Part shown: piece after piece, positions 12,347-21,148 of the stretch
How positions within the stretch are numbered: the first letter of the stretch is position 1
How the letters are laid out: each line of letters starts with the position of its first letter
From: Halalkalibacillus sediminis
GTDB taxonomy: Bacteria > Bacillota > Bacilli > Bacillales > Alkalibacillaceae
Assembly: GCF_002844535.1 (NCBI RefSeq)
Contig: NZ_PJNH01000002.1
Location: 1-64,000 of the forward strand
DNA length: 64,000 nucleotides
Reading direction: 5' to 3'
Translations under genes and position numbers: made by a program
The notes under the pieces: model-generated
Seen by the model: the letters and a program-made list of their open reading frames with translations, nothing else
Databases searched by the model: none
What the model was told of the DNA's origin: nothing

Positions 12347-14149
12347 ATGTGCGGAATTGTAGGTTATATTGGAAATCAAGATTCAAAAGAAATTTTATTG
12401 AACGGCCTTGAAAAGCTTGAGTACCGTGGTTACGACTCAGCTGGGATTGCTGTTCGTTCATCTAATGATGTGAATGTTTTCAAGGTAAAAGGTCGTATTG
12501 CGACACTTCGTGAAGCGGTTGACAATAGTGTGGAGACTACAACTGGTATCGGTCACACTCGTTGGGCGACACACGGGGAGCCGAGCGCAACGAATGCTCA
12601 CCCTCACCAAAGTACAAGCGAACGATTCACATTGGTTCACAACGGCGTAATCGAAAATTACCTAGAATTGAAAAAAGAATACCTAGGTGATATTCAATTC
12701 GCAAGTGAAACTGATACAGAAATCATTGTTCAGTTAATCGAGCATTTTGCTAAAGAGACTGGTGACACGCTTGAAGCTTTCCGCAAAACGGTAAGCAAGC
12801 TGCACGGTTCTTATGCATTAGCTGTTATGGACAATGAAAATCCAGACGTTTTATATGTAGCAAAAAATAAAAGTCCATTACTTGTCGGCCTTGGCGACGA
12901 ATACAATGTCGTAGCAAGTGATTCAATGGCTATGCTTCAAGTAACAGATCAGTTTGTCGAGTTGATGGATGAAGAAATCGTTATCGTTAAGAAAGACAAT
13001 GTGACGATTCAACAACTAGACGGGACGGTAATGTCTCGTGAACCATTCACAGCAGAACTTGATGCAAGTGACATCGAAAAAGGAACTTATCCTCATTTCA
13101 TGTTAAAAGAAATCGACGAGCAACCATTCGTTATGCGTCGTATCATCCAAGAATACCAAGATGATCAAGATAACATTAAACTAGATGAAGATGTACGCCA
13201 AGCAGTAGCTGATTGTGACCGCATCTATATCATAGCAGCAGGTACCAGCTACCACGCAGGATTAATCGGAAAAGAATTTTTAGAGAAAATCGCGCAAGTA
13301 CCAACAGAAGTACACATTGCGAGTGAATTCTCATACAATATGCCACTACTGTCTGAAAAGCCACTATTCGTGTTCATTTCACAAAGTGGTGAAACAGCAG
13401 ATTTACGTTCTGTACTAGTAGAAGTGAATAAGTTAGGACACAAAGCACTTACGATCACAAATGTGCAAGGTTCTACCCTTTCTCGCGAATCGCATTACAC
13501 ACTACTACTACACGCAGGACCAGAAATCGCTGTAGCATCTACAAAAGCATATACAGCTCAAATGGCTGTCTTAGCAATCTTAGCGGTCGACACAGCACAA
13601 GCAAAAGGTCTGACATTAGACTTCGATCCGATGAAAGAGCTAGGAATAGTAGCGAATGCCATTGAAGCTCTATGTGACCAAAATGAAAAGCTAGAACAAG
13701 TAGCAAAAGATTATCTATCAACGACACGTAATTGCTTCTTTATCGGACGTGGATTAGATTACCACGTTGGGTTAGAAGGTGCGTTGAAATTGAAAGAAAT
13801 CTCTTATATTCAAGCTGAAGGCTTTGCTGGAGGAGAACTCAAGCACGGTACGATTGCATTGATAGAAGAAGGTACTCCAGTAATTGCACTAGCGACACAA
13901 GAGCATGTGAACAGCTCGATTCGAAGCAACGTATCAGAAGTTGTTACTCGCGGAGCTAATGCGTGTATCATCAGTCTTGAAGGATTAGAGCGTGAAGGAG
14001 ACGAAATCATCCTTCCAAGCGTTCATACGTTACTAGCACCGTTAGTATCAGTTGTACCAATGCAATTAATCTCTTATTACGCTGCACTTCACCGCGATTG
14101 CGACGTTGATAAGCCGAGGAATCTGGCAAAATCAGTTACGGTTGAGTAA
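12347..14149 (+). CDS. glmS: Glutamine-fructose-6-phosphate aminotransferase (isomerizing)
   Basis: Makes glucosamine-6-phosphate from fructose-6-phosphate and glutamine, the entry step to amino-sugar and cell-wall synthesis. The N-terminal glutaminase has Cys as residue 2 (MCGIVGYIG) and the motif TRWATHG. Two SIS sugar-isomerase domains follow (about residues 290-590). The C-terminal end is [11 protein letters not shown]. Length is 600 residues, identical to B. subtilis. Translation is driven by AGGAGG before ATG at 12347. The 3' coding end is the recognition site of TnsD-type proteins, and a Tn7-like element sits 17 bp past the stop codon. Confidence 0.98.
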   Translation: MCGIVGYIGNQDSKEILLNGLEKLEYRGYDSAGIAVRSSNDVNVFKVKGRIATLREAVDNSVETTTGIGHTRWATHGEPSATNAHPHQSTSERFTLVHNGVIENYLELKKEYLGDIQFASETDTEIIVQLIEHFAKETGDTLEAFRKTVSKLHGSYALAVMDNENPDVLYVAKNKSPLLVGLGDEYNVVASDSMAMLQVTDQFVELMDEEIVIVKKDNVTIQQLDGTVMSREPFTAELDASDIEKGTYPHFMLKEIDEQPFVMRRIIQEYQDDQDNIKLDEDVRQAVADCDRIYIIAAGTSYHAGLIGKEFLEKIAQVPTEVHIASEFSYNMPLLSEKPLFVFISQSGETADLRSVLVEVNKLGHKALTITNVQGSTLSRESHYTLLLHAGPEIAVASTKAYTAQMAVLAILAVDTAQAKGLTLDFDPMKELGIVANAIEALCDQNEKLEQVAKDYLSTTRNCFFIGRGLDYHVGLEGALKLKEISYIQAEGFAGGELKHGTIALIEEGTPVIALATQEHVNSSIRSNVSEVVTRGANACIISLEGLEREGDEIILPSVHTLLAPLVSVVPMQLISYYAALHRDCDVDKPRNLAKSVTVE

Positions 14150-14171
14150 TAGGATTAGGTCATAAAACAAT
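14105..14171 (+). other. attTn7-type attachment site (glmS 3' end plus insertion point)
   Basis: In Tn7, TnsD binds the conserved last codons of glmS and directs insertion about 25 bp downstream. Here the duplicated target ACAAT (14167-14171) is centred 20 bp after the glmS stop codon. The exact protein footprint is inferred; the insertion point is read directly from the target duplication. Confidence 0.85.
14167..14171. repeat. Target-site duplication, proximal copy (ACAAT)
   Basis: ACAAT directly precedes the transposon tip TGTGGC and is repeated exactly at 34126-34130 after the distal tip. Five base pairs is the duplication length of Tn7-family transposition. Confidence 0.9.
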
Positions 14172-14182
14172 TGTGGCTTAAT

Positions 14183-14238
14183 AATTAAGTTGTATACTTA
14201 ACAATTAAGTTATATACTATACAATTAAATTATATACC
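14183..14238 (+). repeat. Three TnsB-type binding sites at the glmS-proximal end
   Basis: Three 16-bp direct repeats, AATTAAGTTGTATACT (14183-14198), AATTAAGTTATATACT (14203-14218) and AATTAAATTATATACC (14223-14238), have starts exactly 20 bp apart, so they lie on nearly the same helix face. Tight packing resembles the right end of Tn7. Confidence 0.88.
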
Positions 14239-14688
14239 AAGTGGCACTAAATTACCTCCCACCTTATGTATAGAGCTTATAGTATTAAAAATGCACACTA
14301 ATTTTAGTAACGGGTTCCGTTGTGAGGTGCAAAACGTTAAATCGCAATTAAAATCACAGTGCAATTAAGAATAGAATTCGCACTAAATTCACAATTAATA
14401 ATTTCAAAAAAGGGACTTAGAATTTTTCTAAGTCCCTTTAACATCGGTTTCCCATCTTCAACTAACACCTATATTTAGCTTAAGATTGTATAAAAAATTA
14501 AACAACAAAAGGAATTAAAAGAGCTAAGTCTAGTCAAATTTTAGCGGATCTTCTATCCCCATTATGTAAGTTTTCTATAAATTAAGGGTATAGAAAAACA
14601 TACAATGATTAGTATAATTGGAATTAAACCTAACCAAACAAAATCATTATCGCCCACTTACTTTTATTCTATCCTGCTCTGTAATCGC
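14239..14688. other. Proximal end non-coding region of the transposon
   Basis: About 450 bp without a gene. It contains a small GC hairpin (AACGG / CCGTT near 14308-14322), AT-rich spacer with weak AATTAA matches (near 14363 and 14392) that I do not count as TnsB sites, and the terminator at 14409-14439. I see no other structure. Confidence 0.6.
14409..14439 (-). terminator. Terminator at the end of the three-gene cargo unit
   Basis: A perfect 13-bp stem AAAGGGACTTAGA / TCTAAGTCCCTTT with a 5-nt loop. Read on the minus strand it is followed by a T run (CCCTTTTTTG), so it would terminate the cargo operon running towards glmS. On the plus strand the T run is short, so it is at best a weak stop for glmS transcription. 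Confidence 0.8.
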
Positions 14689-15342
14689 TCAACTAATGGG
14701 GTAAATGTTTTGATCAATTTGACTTGCATTTTGATTATTTATAACCATTAAGTACATTTTGTCAGCTTTAAACTTAAAGCTTTTAATTTCTTTTATTAAC
14801 TCCTTTATAAAAGGTTTAGAAGAATGGTCATAGACCTCAAAGTAATCAAAAGTATCAACTGCAAATAATAATGAAATTCCGCTATAATCCTTTAAGCTCT
14901 TTTTTTTAATATTTTTAAGAACATCTTTTAAATAATCGTTTCCTCTGGCATTTAAATTTTTGTAATCACCAAAACGAATATCCCCATAACCTCGTGAATT
15001 TAATCTCTTAGCGTCTTGGTATTCCCATTTCCCATCTATGTATGAAGTCAATTCAATGAAACTCTCAGTATCATCTTTTTGAACAATTGAAGCGTCATAG
15101 CCTTGGTTGCCCAAAATAATTTTACACTTGGCATAGTTATCAACAAATCTTGATTGACTAAACAAATACAATGGATAAAACTCTTCAATGAATTTTTTAA
15201 CCTTTCCAGTTTTGAGCCTCGCTATGCTGATATACTTTTCATTGTTATTTATTATTTGTTTCTTTTTTTCAAAGTACAACTTCATTTCTTGTGGTGTTCT
15301 ATACTCTTCAAGATCAGTAAATAAATCATCTAGATTATTCAC
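14689..15342 (-). CDS. Unknown protein, last gene of the HNH cargo unit
   Basis: I do not recognise this 217-residue protein. It is Lys/Asp-rich, soluble and without membrane segments. A stretch in the middle (YDASIVQ ... SFIELTSYIDGK) has a D...E-x-T pattern that loosely recalls nuclease cores but is not enough to assign one. I chose GTG at 15342 because a strong GGGGGGATAAG lies just upstream and it starts 10 bp after the stop of the HNH gene; a longer frame would overlap that gene by over 100 bp. It is the last gene of a three-gene minus-strand unit inside the Tn7-like element and is followed by a terminator. Confidence 0.7.
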   Translation of the reverse strand: MNNLDDLFTDLEEYRTPQEMKLYFEKKKQIINNNEKYISIARLKTGKVKKFIEEFYPLYLFSQSRFVDNYAKCKIILGNQGYDASIVQKDDTESFIELTSYIDGKWEYQDAKRLNSRGYGDIRFGDYKNLNARGNDYLKDVLKNIKKKSLKDYSGISLLFAVDTFDYFEVYDHSSKPFIKELIKEIKSFKFKADKMYLMVINNQNASQIDQNIYPIS

Positions 15343-15352
15343 CTTATCCCCC

Positions 15353-16162
15353 CTACAAATTCCAGAATGGAACATTAATTGAGCTAGTCTCAGTTGAACG
15401 GTCTCCTTTAGAGGTGTTACAGCTATCACATAATAATTGCATATTTGAAGCGTCGTTTGTACCATTAACATTTAAAGGAATGATATGGTCAATATGAATT
15501 TGGTTCTGACTTCTTATCAAATTAGAAAGGTCACAACGACAAATTACACAAGTTCCTTTATCTCTATAAAAAACAGCTTGCTTTAACCATACTGGGAAGT
15601 TTTGTCGTCTTAGCTTTTTCTTTTGAGTTAAACATTCTGGATATTTCCTCATTATGTAGTTCATTTCTTTTTCAATAAGCTCAGAAAGTTTAAAATGAAA
15701 ATCATGGAGAAAGTTTCTGTCTTGGAAAATAAACTGAAAAGCTGAGTGAACGATTAAATCATTTATCTTTGTACTATTATCACTCGCATAATCTATCCAT
15801 TTTTCAATAACTTCAGTACATCCACAGTCAAAATGTCCATGTTGGTCACTACACTTATCAAAGTCTGGCTCTGGTAGGTCTGAAGATAAATTAACCTCAT
15901 TAAGTGTTCTTACAATAAACTCATATACTTGTCTTATATCATCACCATTTTTACTCATGGTATCAATCTCTTCATATATATCTTGAAAAAAAGACAAGTA
16001 ATGATGAATAGCTGTTACTTTAGTTGGCTTAATTACACTATCAATAATCTCTTCTTTAAAACAGTCAATAGCTTCCCAGCCATAATCCCAAAAGTTCGTT
16101 ACTGCAAATCCAGCTAGACCAACTCCAGAGCTAAGAGCTAAATGTTGTTCTTTTGGAGCCAT
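15353..16162 (-). CDS. HNH endonuclease-domain protein
   Basis: A 269-residue protein with a C-terminal HNH nuclease domain (about residues 200-260): CVICRCDL, then HIDHIIPLNVNG, then LLCDSCNTSKGDR. These supply the paired CxxC zinc ligands and the catalytic DH-x-IP core. The N-terminal 190 residues are not recognised; they include a Gly-rich hydrophobic patch (about 8-22) and a CGC triplet near residue 115. A GGAAGG site precedes ATG. It lies 21 bp after the DUF5677-like gene and 10 bp before the unknown gene, so the three are probably one operon. A role in phage defence is inferred from location on the element. Confidence 0.8.
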   Translation of the reverse strand: MAPKEQHLALSSGVGLAGFAVTNFWDYGWEAIDCFKEEIIDSVIKPTKVTAIHHYLSFFQDIYEEIDTMSKNGDDIRQVYEFIVRTLNEVNLSSDLPEPDFDKCSDQHGHFDCGCTEVIEKWIDYASDNSTKINDLIVHSAFQFIFQDRNFLHDFHFKLSELIEKEMNYIMRKYPECLTQKKKLRRQNFPVWLKQAVFYRDKGTCVICRCDLSNLIRSQNQIHIDHIIPLNVNGTNDASNMQLLCDSCNTSKGDRSTETSSINVPFWNL

Positions 16163-16183
16163 TGCACTACTTCCTTCCTTAAA

Positions 16184-17053
16184 TTACTCTTCCTCTTTGT
16201 TTAAATCATTTTCTTGATTACTATACGGGAAGTTAAAATTGTTAGATTTTATAATTAAAGCGAGCTTTGCCAACTCTGGTTTTCTTTCATCTGATATTAA
16301 GTGACCTTGTTTATTTGTAATATGCTGCAACAGTCTTATGAAAGTAAGAGAGTACATTGTAATTGCAAGGTTCAACAACTTCTCCTCAAGTAGTGGATCA
16401 GTTCTTGACATGTCCAAAATAAAAGCACCAGTGTTAGGAAGCTCTTTGATAGGTTTTCTATAAATTACTAATGAAGAAATGTCTGAGTGCTCGTACTTGC
16501 TCCCCTCTCTATAAAACATCATGTAATGAGCAAATAAAAGCTCGTCAGTTAAAGCCATTTCTTTTATATTCAAAAGTCTTCTATCAACAACTTCTCTATG
16601 TTTACCTTTTATTTTCTTTTTAGTTGTAAAGCCCTCGCTCTTAAGAAGGTTCTCATATTCCTTTATTTTTTTATCTAACTCTTGAGGTGTTTCTTTTAAC
16701 CAGTCATTTTTTAAAGCCTTCTTAATATCATAAAGGAATGAAAGCTCAGCTTTAGTTGGCTGTATCTTATAATTTCGATATCTTTCTCCATTATGGTCAT
16801 TACATAGATAATCAATTAACATTGTATTGTTTAGCATCGATCTTACTAAAACATAAGCTTCCTCAGCGTGACTATTTTCAATAAGTAGTAAAGCGCTTTC
16901 CAATAAATTCGATTGTTTAGCGTAAAGTGTAACCACTTCACGAAAATACTCATAGCCTTCCATAATTATATATGGTTTATCTTTATGAAGAAATTTTGTA
17001 GTAATCTCTTCTATTAAATAATTAGCGTATTGGATTTTTTCTTCTTTATTCAT
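16184..17053 (-). CDS. DUF5677-like protein, first gene of the HNH cargo unit
   Basis: A 289-residue, largely helical protein. The pattern of a RSxL...YL segment (about residues 75-100, YVLVRSMLNNTMLIDYL) and a later YEHSDISSLV segment (about 190-200) resembles the DUF5677 family, whose function is not established. No nuclease or ATPase motif is visible. The start ATG follows a GAGGTGACAAA context. It heads the three-gene unit and has an extended -10 promoter upstream. Family assignment is moderate; function unknown. Confidence 0.65.
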   Translation of the reverse strand: MNKEEKIQYANYLIEEITTKFLHKDKPYIIMEGYEYFREVVTLYAKQSNLLESALLLIENSHAEEAYVLVRSMLNNTMLIDYLCNDHNGERYRNYKIQPTKAELSFLYDIKKALKNDWLKETPQELDKKIKEYENLLKSEGFTTKKKIKGKHREVVDRRLLNIKEMALTDELLFAHYMMFYREGSKYEHSDISSLVIYRKPIKELPNTGAFILDMSRTDPLLEEKLLNLAITMYSLTFIRLLQHITNKQGHLISDERKPELAKLALIIKSNNFNFPYSNQENDLNKEEE

Positions 17054-17072
17054 TTTGTCACCTCTATACCAT

Positions 17073-17101
17073 ATTATAACAGTTATTCTTTTTAATAAAA
17101 T
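17073..17101 (-). promoter_or_regulatory. Probable promoter of the HNH cargo unit
   Basis: On the minus strand a TG-T-TATAAT extended -10 lies at 17073-17081, about 20 bp before the first start codon. The -35 position (17096-17101) reads ATTTTA, which is weak, so recognition would rely on the extended -10. Confidence 0.45.
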
Positions 17102-17212
17102 GAAATTAAAAGGAGAGAACTAAAGATTACAACCTACTCCGTTATTTATGTCAACCCATGTGATTTATAGTGTGATTTTAATAGTGAAAACCTTGTATAA
17201 CACCAAAATAAA

Positions 17213-17243
17213 ACAAGTGAATTCTAACTGAGAATTCACTTGT
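17213..17243 (-). terminator. Terminator after the restriction-modification gene
   Basis: A perfect 13-bp inverted repeat ACAAGTGAATTCT / AGAATTCACTTGT with a 5-nt loop. On the minus strand it is followed by TTTATTTT. It lies about 70 bp beyond the stop of the 1206-residue gene. Confidence 0.8.
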
Positions 17244-17310
17244 GAAATAATATATGTTTAACCTGTGCACACCTCTGAACGAAACCTATTGCTAATTTTA
17301 TCCTCGATTT

Positions 17311-20300
17311 TTATTTGTTAAGATCATTCTTTATCAAAGCTCGCTCTTCATCTGTTAAGTTATACAAATTAAAAACAATATCATCTATTTGTTTTTTAAG
17401 TTTATTATACTCTGTACTTTCTTTATTGCAGTACATTATTTTCCCAACTAATGTTATTAACTCAGAATCATTAGAATTTGCTAGTGGAGCCTTTCTTAGA
17501 TAAATTGGTTTTATTTCATAGTCAAGATATCGTTTTGAGAATAACCAATTGAATAAGCTTGAATTTAAAATACCTAAAAGTCCATAAATGTTAAACCCTT
17601 CCTTGGCTATTATATTGCTTAGCCTATTTAAATTGTATTTTTTCTCAGTATCAATAGTTGCAATAATCCTATCATTTAATGAAAGGTTTCTTGTTCTCAC
17701 TATTAGAATCTTTGGCTCGTAAAAAAACTTTTCTGATGGAAGAGCTCTACCTAATTTTCCTTGAGATTTCACAAATTCTTTATCATACATTATATATCCA
17801 TCAGTTCTTACTTCGCCGTATTTTGAGATTCCACTGCCTGGTACCATAGGATGATACCTATTATCAACCTTACTTACATCAGTGAGCTCATTCTTAATAT
17901 ACCCAGTATTAATACCAACACCAAAATCAAAGCCATGTTCGATTGGAGGGAATTCATTAAATAATCTATGAACCAAGTTGTGTCCTTTTTCATTAAGTAA
18001 ACAATCAAAAGCATAATTCTCATTATGGAAAAATCTTCTTTGATCGATATAGTAAGAATCTTTATTTATACTAGTACTTTTTGTTTTATTCATTGGAATA
18101 ACTTTAACTTGTTTTAGAGCCTTTTCTTTAGGATTATTATTAATTAGATATATAACAGTGTCCACTGTAGCTTCTTTAAATATGTTAGGACCTAATGGAG
18201 CAATTAGTTCTAGAGTAGAATTATATAAAATATACTCTCTAGTTTTCTTAAAAGATTGCTGTAGCAAAAATGAAGAATTAGTTATTAGACAATTATAACC
18301 ATTAGGAGCTAAAAGTTGAACCGAGCGCTCTACAAAGTATTTATATAAATCAAAATTACCATCAACATTAAAATAATTAGTTTTATAATAATCTTTTAAT
18401 GATTTAGTTAAATCAGCCTTTCTGTAAACATATGGTGGATTACCAATTATAATATCAAACCCAATAAACTTTCCTTTATTATCAAGAACTTCTGGGAATT
18501 CGAATCTCCATTCAAATGATTCTTCATACATCTTATTACTTTTAATATCATCAATTTTTTTCTTATGGCTATTAATTTGATTCTTTAAGCTTTTTATGTT
18601 TTTGTTTCTCTCTATCTTTTCTTTCCTTGATAATTCGAATAAAGAGGTTTGGTTTTCAATTAAAAATAGCTTTTTTTCAAGGTCCGATAATTTTAATTGA
18701 TCAGGAAAAGTAACATTACTCTCAAAATTGTTTTTGATTTCAGATATAAGGATCTCTAAGCTCCTCTTTTCTTCTTTGTTTGTTGCGTTACGATAATCAT
18801 CTACAGCTTTTAGATATTCTGATACATTTAGTTTGCTTTTTTTTGTTATTTTTCCCAAAGGCGCATCTAAGGGATATCTACTAACTAACGAATTCCCCCA
18901 TTTAATATTGATATCTATATTAGGCAATGTTTCTAGCTCAGTTGAATTACCATTATCTTTATAATAGGCATTCTTCAACAATTCAATCCATAACCTAAGT
19001 CTACAGATGTTTACGGAGTTTGGGTTAATATCAACCCCAAAAAGGCAATTTTCTATAATGGATTTCTTTTCTCTAAATATCGTCTCTTGGATTCTTTGAC
19101 TTTCTCTATTAGTAGGGTGGTATTCAAATAATATTCCATCTTCATTAGTTATTATTAATTCATCGTTAATTACTTCAAGGTGATAATCACGAAGCGTTCT
19201 ACCACTTTTGTCAATAAGAATCTTAAGATCACTCTTTATAGCAATTAATTCATTCAAGGCAGAAACTAAAAAGTGACCTGACCCTACTGCAGGATCACAT
19301 ATTTTAATACTATTTATAATGTCATTAGCTTCTTTTTTATCAGTAATTTTATTAAATAATTCATTAAAGTTGTTACAATTCCAATCTTTAGTTTCGTTAA
19401 ATTTTTGAACAACTTTTCTTCTAATAGTCTCCCTAGAAATAAACATAGTTATATAACCAGGGGTAAAAAATGAACCATCTTTATATCCATTTATTTTTTC
19501 AAAGATTAACCCTAGAACTGAAGCATTAATTATTGTTTTACTCTGTTCTTGTATTTTTTCATTACCTTCAGAACTAAAATCGTAGGCATTTAAGAATTCA
19601 AATAAATATTGTAATGTATCAAGTTCGCCTGTTCTTTTTTTTCCTTTATGATCGAGTAATATAGTTTGCTGATAGATAGGAAGCGTTTGATCACGTAATT
19701 GACTAATGGTAAAACATGAGTGTTCAAGCTCTGTAGGTTCAAATAAAGAACTATTTAAGTATGGTACTGTCTTAAACTTTTTGGTAACTTCATCATTTCT
19801 TTTGTGGGTACCTTTAGCTAATACGTTAAAAAATAAGTTATTCAGCTCATCAAAGTTCCTAACCTTTTTTGAGTTTAGGAATAAATAGCTTTGATCGCCT
19901 TTATGGAAATTTACTAATTGTCCTTCAAGTAATTTCATAAAAAGCACCCTATTTATCCAATTTAAAACGAGTTCAAGAGAAACGTTAAACAACCTATCTT
20001 CATTAGTTTTGCCGAATCTATGCGGCTTTTCAAGCCTAGAAAGTTTATCTAGGCTTTCGATTTGCATTATGGTATTTTCCATAAGGGAGCCATTGTTTCT
20101 TTTTTGGGTGGGCATTCTTTGTATTATCTTTTTTCCGTTATCAGCTTTTTCAGATAGACCAATTATGTATAATAATTCGGTATAAAATTTCTTGTTTAAA
20201 TTATTGCTATCATTTGAAAACGGTAACTTGAGTAAATGTGTCGGTGAGAATAGTTTATAAAGCGTAATTAGTTTTTTCTCATTGTTTTCATTGTTAACTA

Positions 20301-20931
20301 GTTTTAAACCATCTGTGATATTGACGTAAGTGAACTCTAGATTATCAATTACAGATTTTATTGCTGGTTTGGCTATATTTTGATAAAAGAATTGAGTAGT
20401 GCTACCGCTTAATCTCTGATTTTCAAAGTCCATGAACTGGTTTATTAATTCTTTGTTATTAGCAAATGCATTCTCAAAAATGTTTGCATCAAATATGAAC
20501 CATTCATTAAGATTGGTAGCGATAATTTGTTTGATTTCATAATTACGATTTACTACTCTTTCTCTCAAATAATAAAGCAAAAGCTCATGCATTGCTTTAA
20601 CATTAATATTGTCTTTACTTAACATTTCTGCATTATTTGATGGGTTTTTAACTTCTAAGATTACACCTACTGTATGACTAGTATCTTTTCCGTTATAAAT
20701 TACTAAATCACTTCTGCCTTTAGTATTTATGAAGTATTGATTTTTATAATATGTGTCTTTTAAAAACTGTGTTATTAAATTCTTATGGTACTCTTCTGTT
20801 TCCCCGACACTAACACTTTCTAATAAGGTTCTAAAATTTCTTTTAAAGCTATCAAATTCATCACGACCTGGTTTCTCTTTTAAAAAAGCTTTGTTCAACG
20901 ATTGCCTAGGTGTATAAATATTGTTTTCCAT
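17311..20931 (-). CDS. Single-chain restriction-modification enzyme (Type IIG-like, Eco57I-type methylase)
   Basis: A 1206-residue protein that combines DNA cleavage and adenine methylation. The N-terminal region has a PD-(D/E)XK-like pattern, GRSDLVIYNGKD ... ILEVKNP (D75, E93, K95). The methylase core has motif I CDPAVGSGHFL near residue 545 and the catalytic NPPY near 830. The last third should be the target-recognition part. This layout is that of Type IIG/Type IIL enzymes. I chose ATG at 20931, 6 nt after AAGGG; an upstream TTG at 20949 overlaps the binding site. No separate subunit lies beside it. It is cargo of the Tn7-like element and probably self-sufficient phage defence. Confidence 0.85.
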   Translation of the reverse strand: MENNIYTPRQSLNKAFLKEKPGRDEFDSFKRNFRTLLESVSVGETEEYHKNLITQFLKDTYYKNQYFINTKGRSDLVIYNGKDTSHTVGVILEVKNPSNNAEMLSKDNINVKAMHELLLYYLRERVVNRNYEIKQIIATNLNEWFIFDANIFENAFANNKELINQFMDFENQRLSGSTTQFFYQNIAKPAIKSVIDNLEFTYVNITDGLKLVNNENNEKKLITLYKLFSPTHLLKLPFSNDSNNLNKKFYTELLYIIGLSEKADNGKKIIQRMPTQKRNNGSLMENTIMQIESLDKLSRLEKPHRFGKTNEDRLFNVSLELVLNWINRVLFMKLLEGQLVNFHKGDQSYLFLNSKKVRNFDELNNLFFNVLAKGTHKRNDEVTKKFKTVPYLNSSLFEPTELEHSCFTISQLRDQTLPIYQQTILLDHKGKKRTGELDTLQYLFEFLNAYDFSSEGNEKIQEQSKTIINASVLGLIFEKINGYKDGSFFTPGYITMFISRETIRRKVVQKFNETKDWNCNNFNELFNKITDKKEANDIINSIKICDPAVGSGHFLVSALNELIAIKSDLKILIDKSGRTLRDYHLEVINDELIITNEDGILFEYHPTNRESQRIQETIFREKKSIIENCLFGVDINPNSVNICRLRLWIELLKNAYYKDNGNSTELETLPNIDINIKWGNSLVSRYPLDAPLGKITKKSKLNVSEYLKAVDDYRNATNKEEKRSLEILISEIKNNFESNVTFPDQLKLSDLEKKLFLIENQTSLFELSRKEKIERNKNIKSLKNQINSHKKKIDDIKSNKMYEESFEWRFEFPEVLDNKGKFIGFDIIIGNPPYVYRKADLTKSLKDYYKTNYFNVDGNFDLYKYFVERSVQLLAPNGYNCLITNSSFLLQQSFKKTREYILYNSTLELIAPLGPNIFKEATVDTVIYLINNNPKEKALKQVKVIPMNKTKSTSINKDSYYIDQRRFFHNENYAFDCLLNEKGHNLVHRLFNEFPPIEHGFDFGVGINTGYIKNELTDVSKVDNRYHPMVPGSGISKYGEVRTDGYIMYDKEFVKSQGKLGRALPSEKFFYEPKILIVRTRNLSLNDRIIATIDTEKKYNLNRLSNIIAKEGFNIYGLLGILNSSLFNWLFSKRYLDYEIKPIYLRKAPLANSNDSELITLVGKIMYCNKESTEYNKLKKQIDDIVFNLYNLTDEERALIKNDLNK

Positions 20932-21148
20932 TGTGTGCCCTTCCCCCAATTACATTTTTTAATTTAAAAACTTATATAAAATTTTAACATTATCTCGGCT
21001 CAATAGAGAATCCACCGCCACAAAAGTTATTAGTTGTCTTATCAATTATCCCGCTTAAACCTCACTAACTCTTTTGCCTAGTTAGTTCTTAAGACTAATA
21101 TTTAATTGACTAGTCTACACTTCCATTTTTCACTTCATTGGCCTGTCA

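Noticed and set aside
14355-14400. Further TnsB-like sites (CAATTAAGAATAG, CAATTAATAATTT) in the proximal end
   Set aside because: They share only the AATTAA core in very AT-rich DNA, and they break the 20-bp phasing.
14689-15471. Longer version of the last cargo gene starting at 15471
   Set aside because: It would overlap the HNH gene by about 120 bp without a ribosome binding site; GTG at 15342 with GGGGGG upstream is far better.
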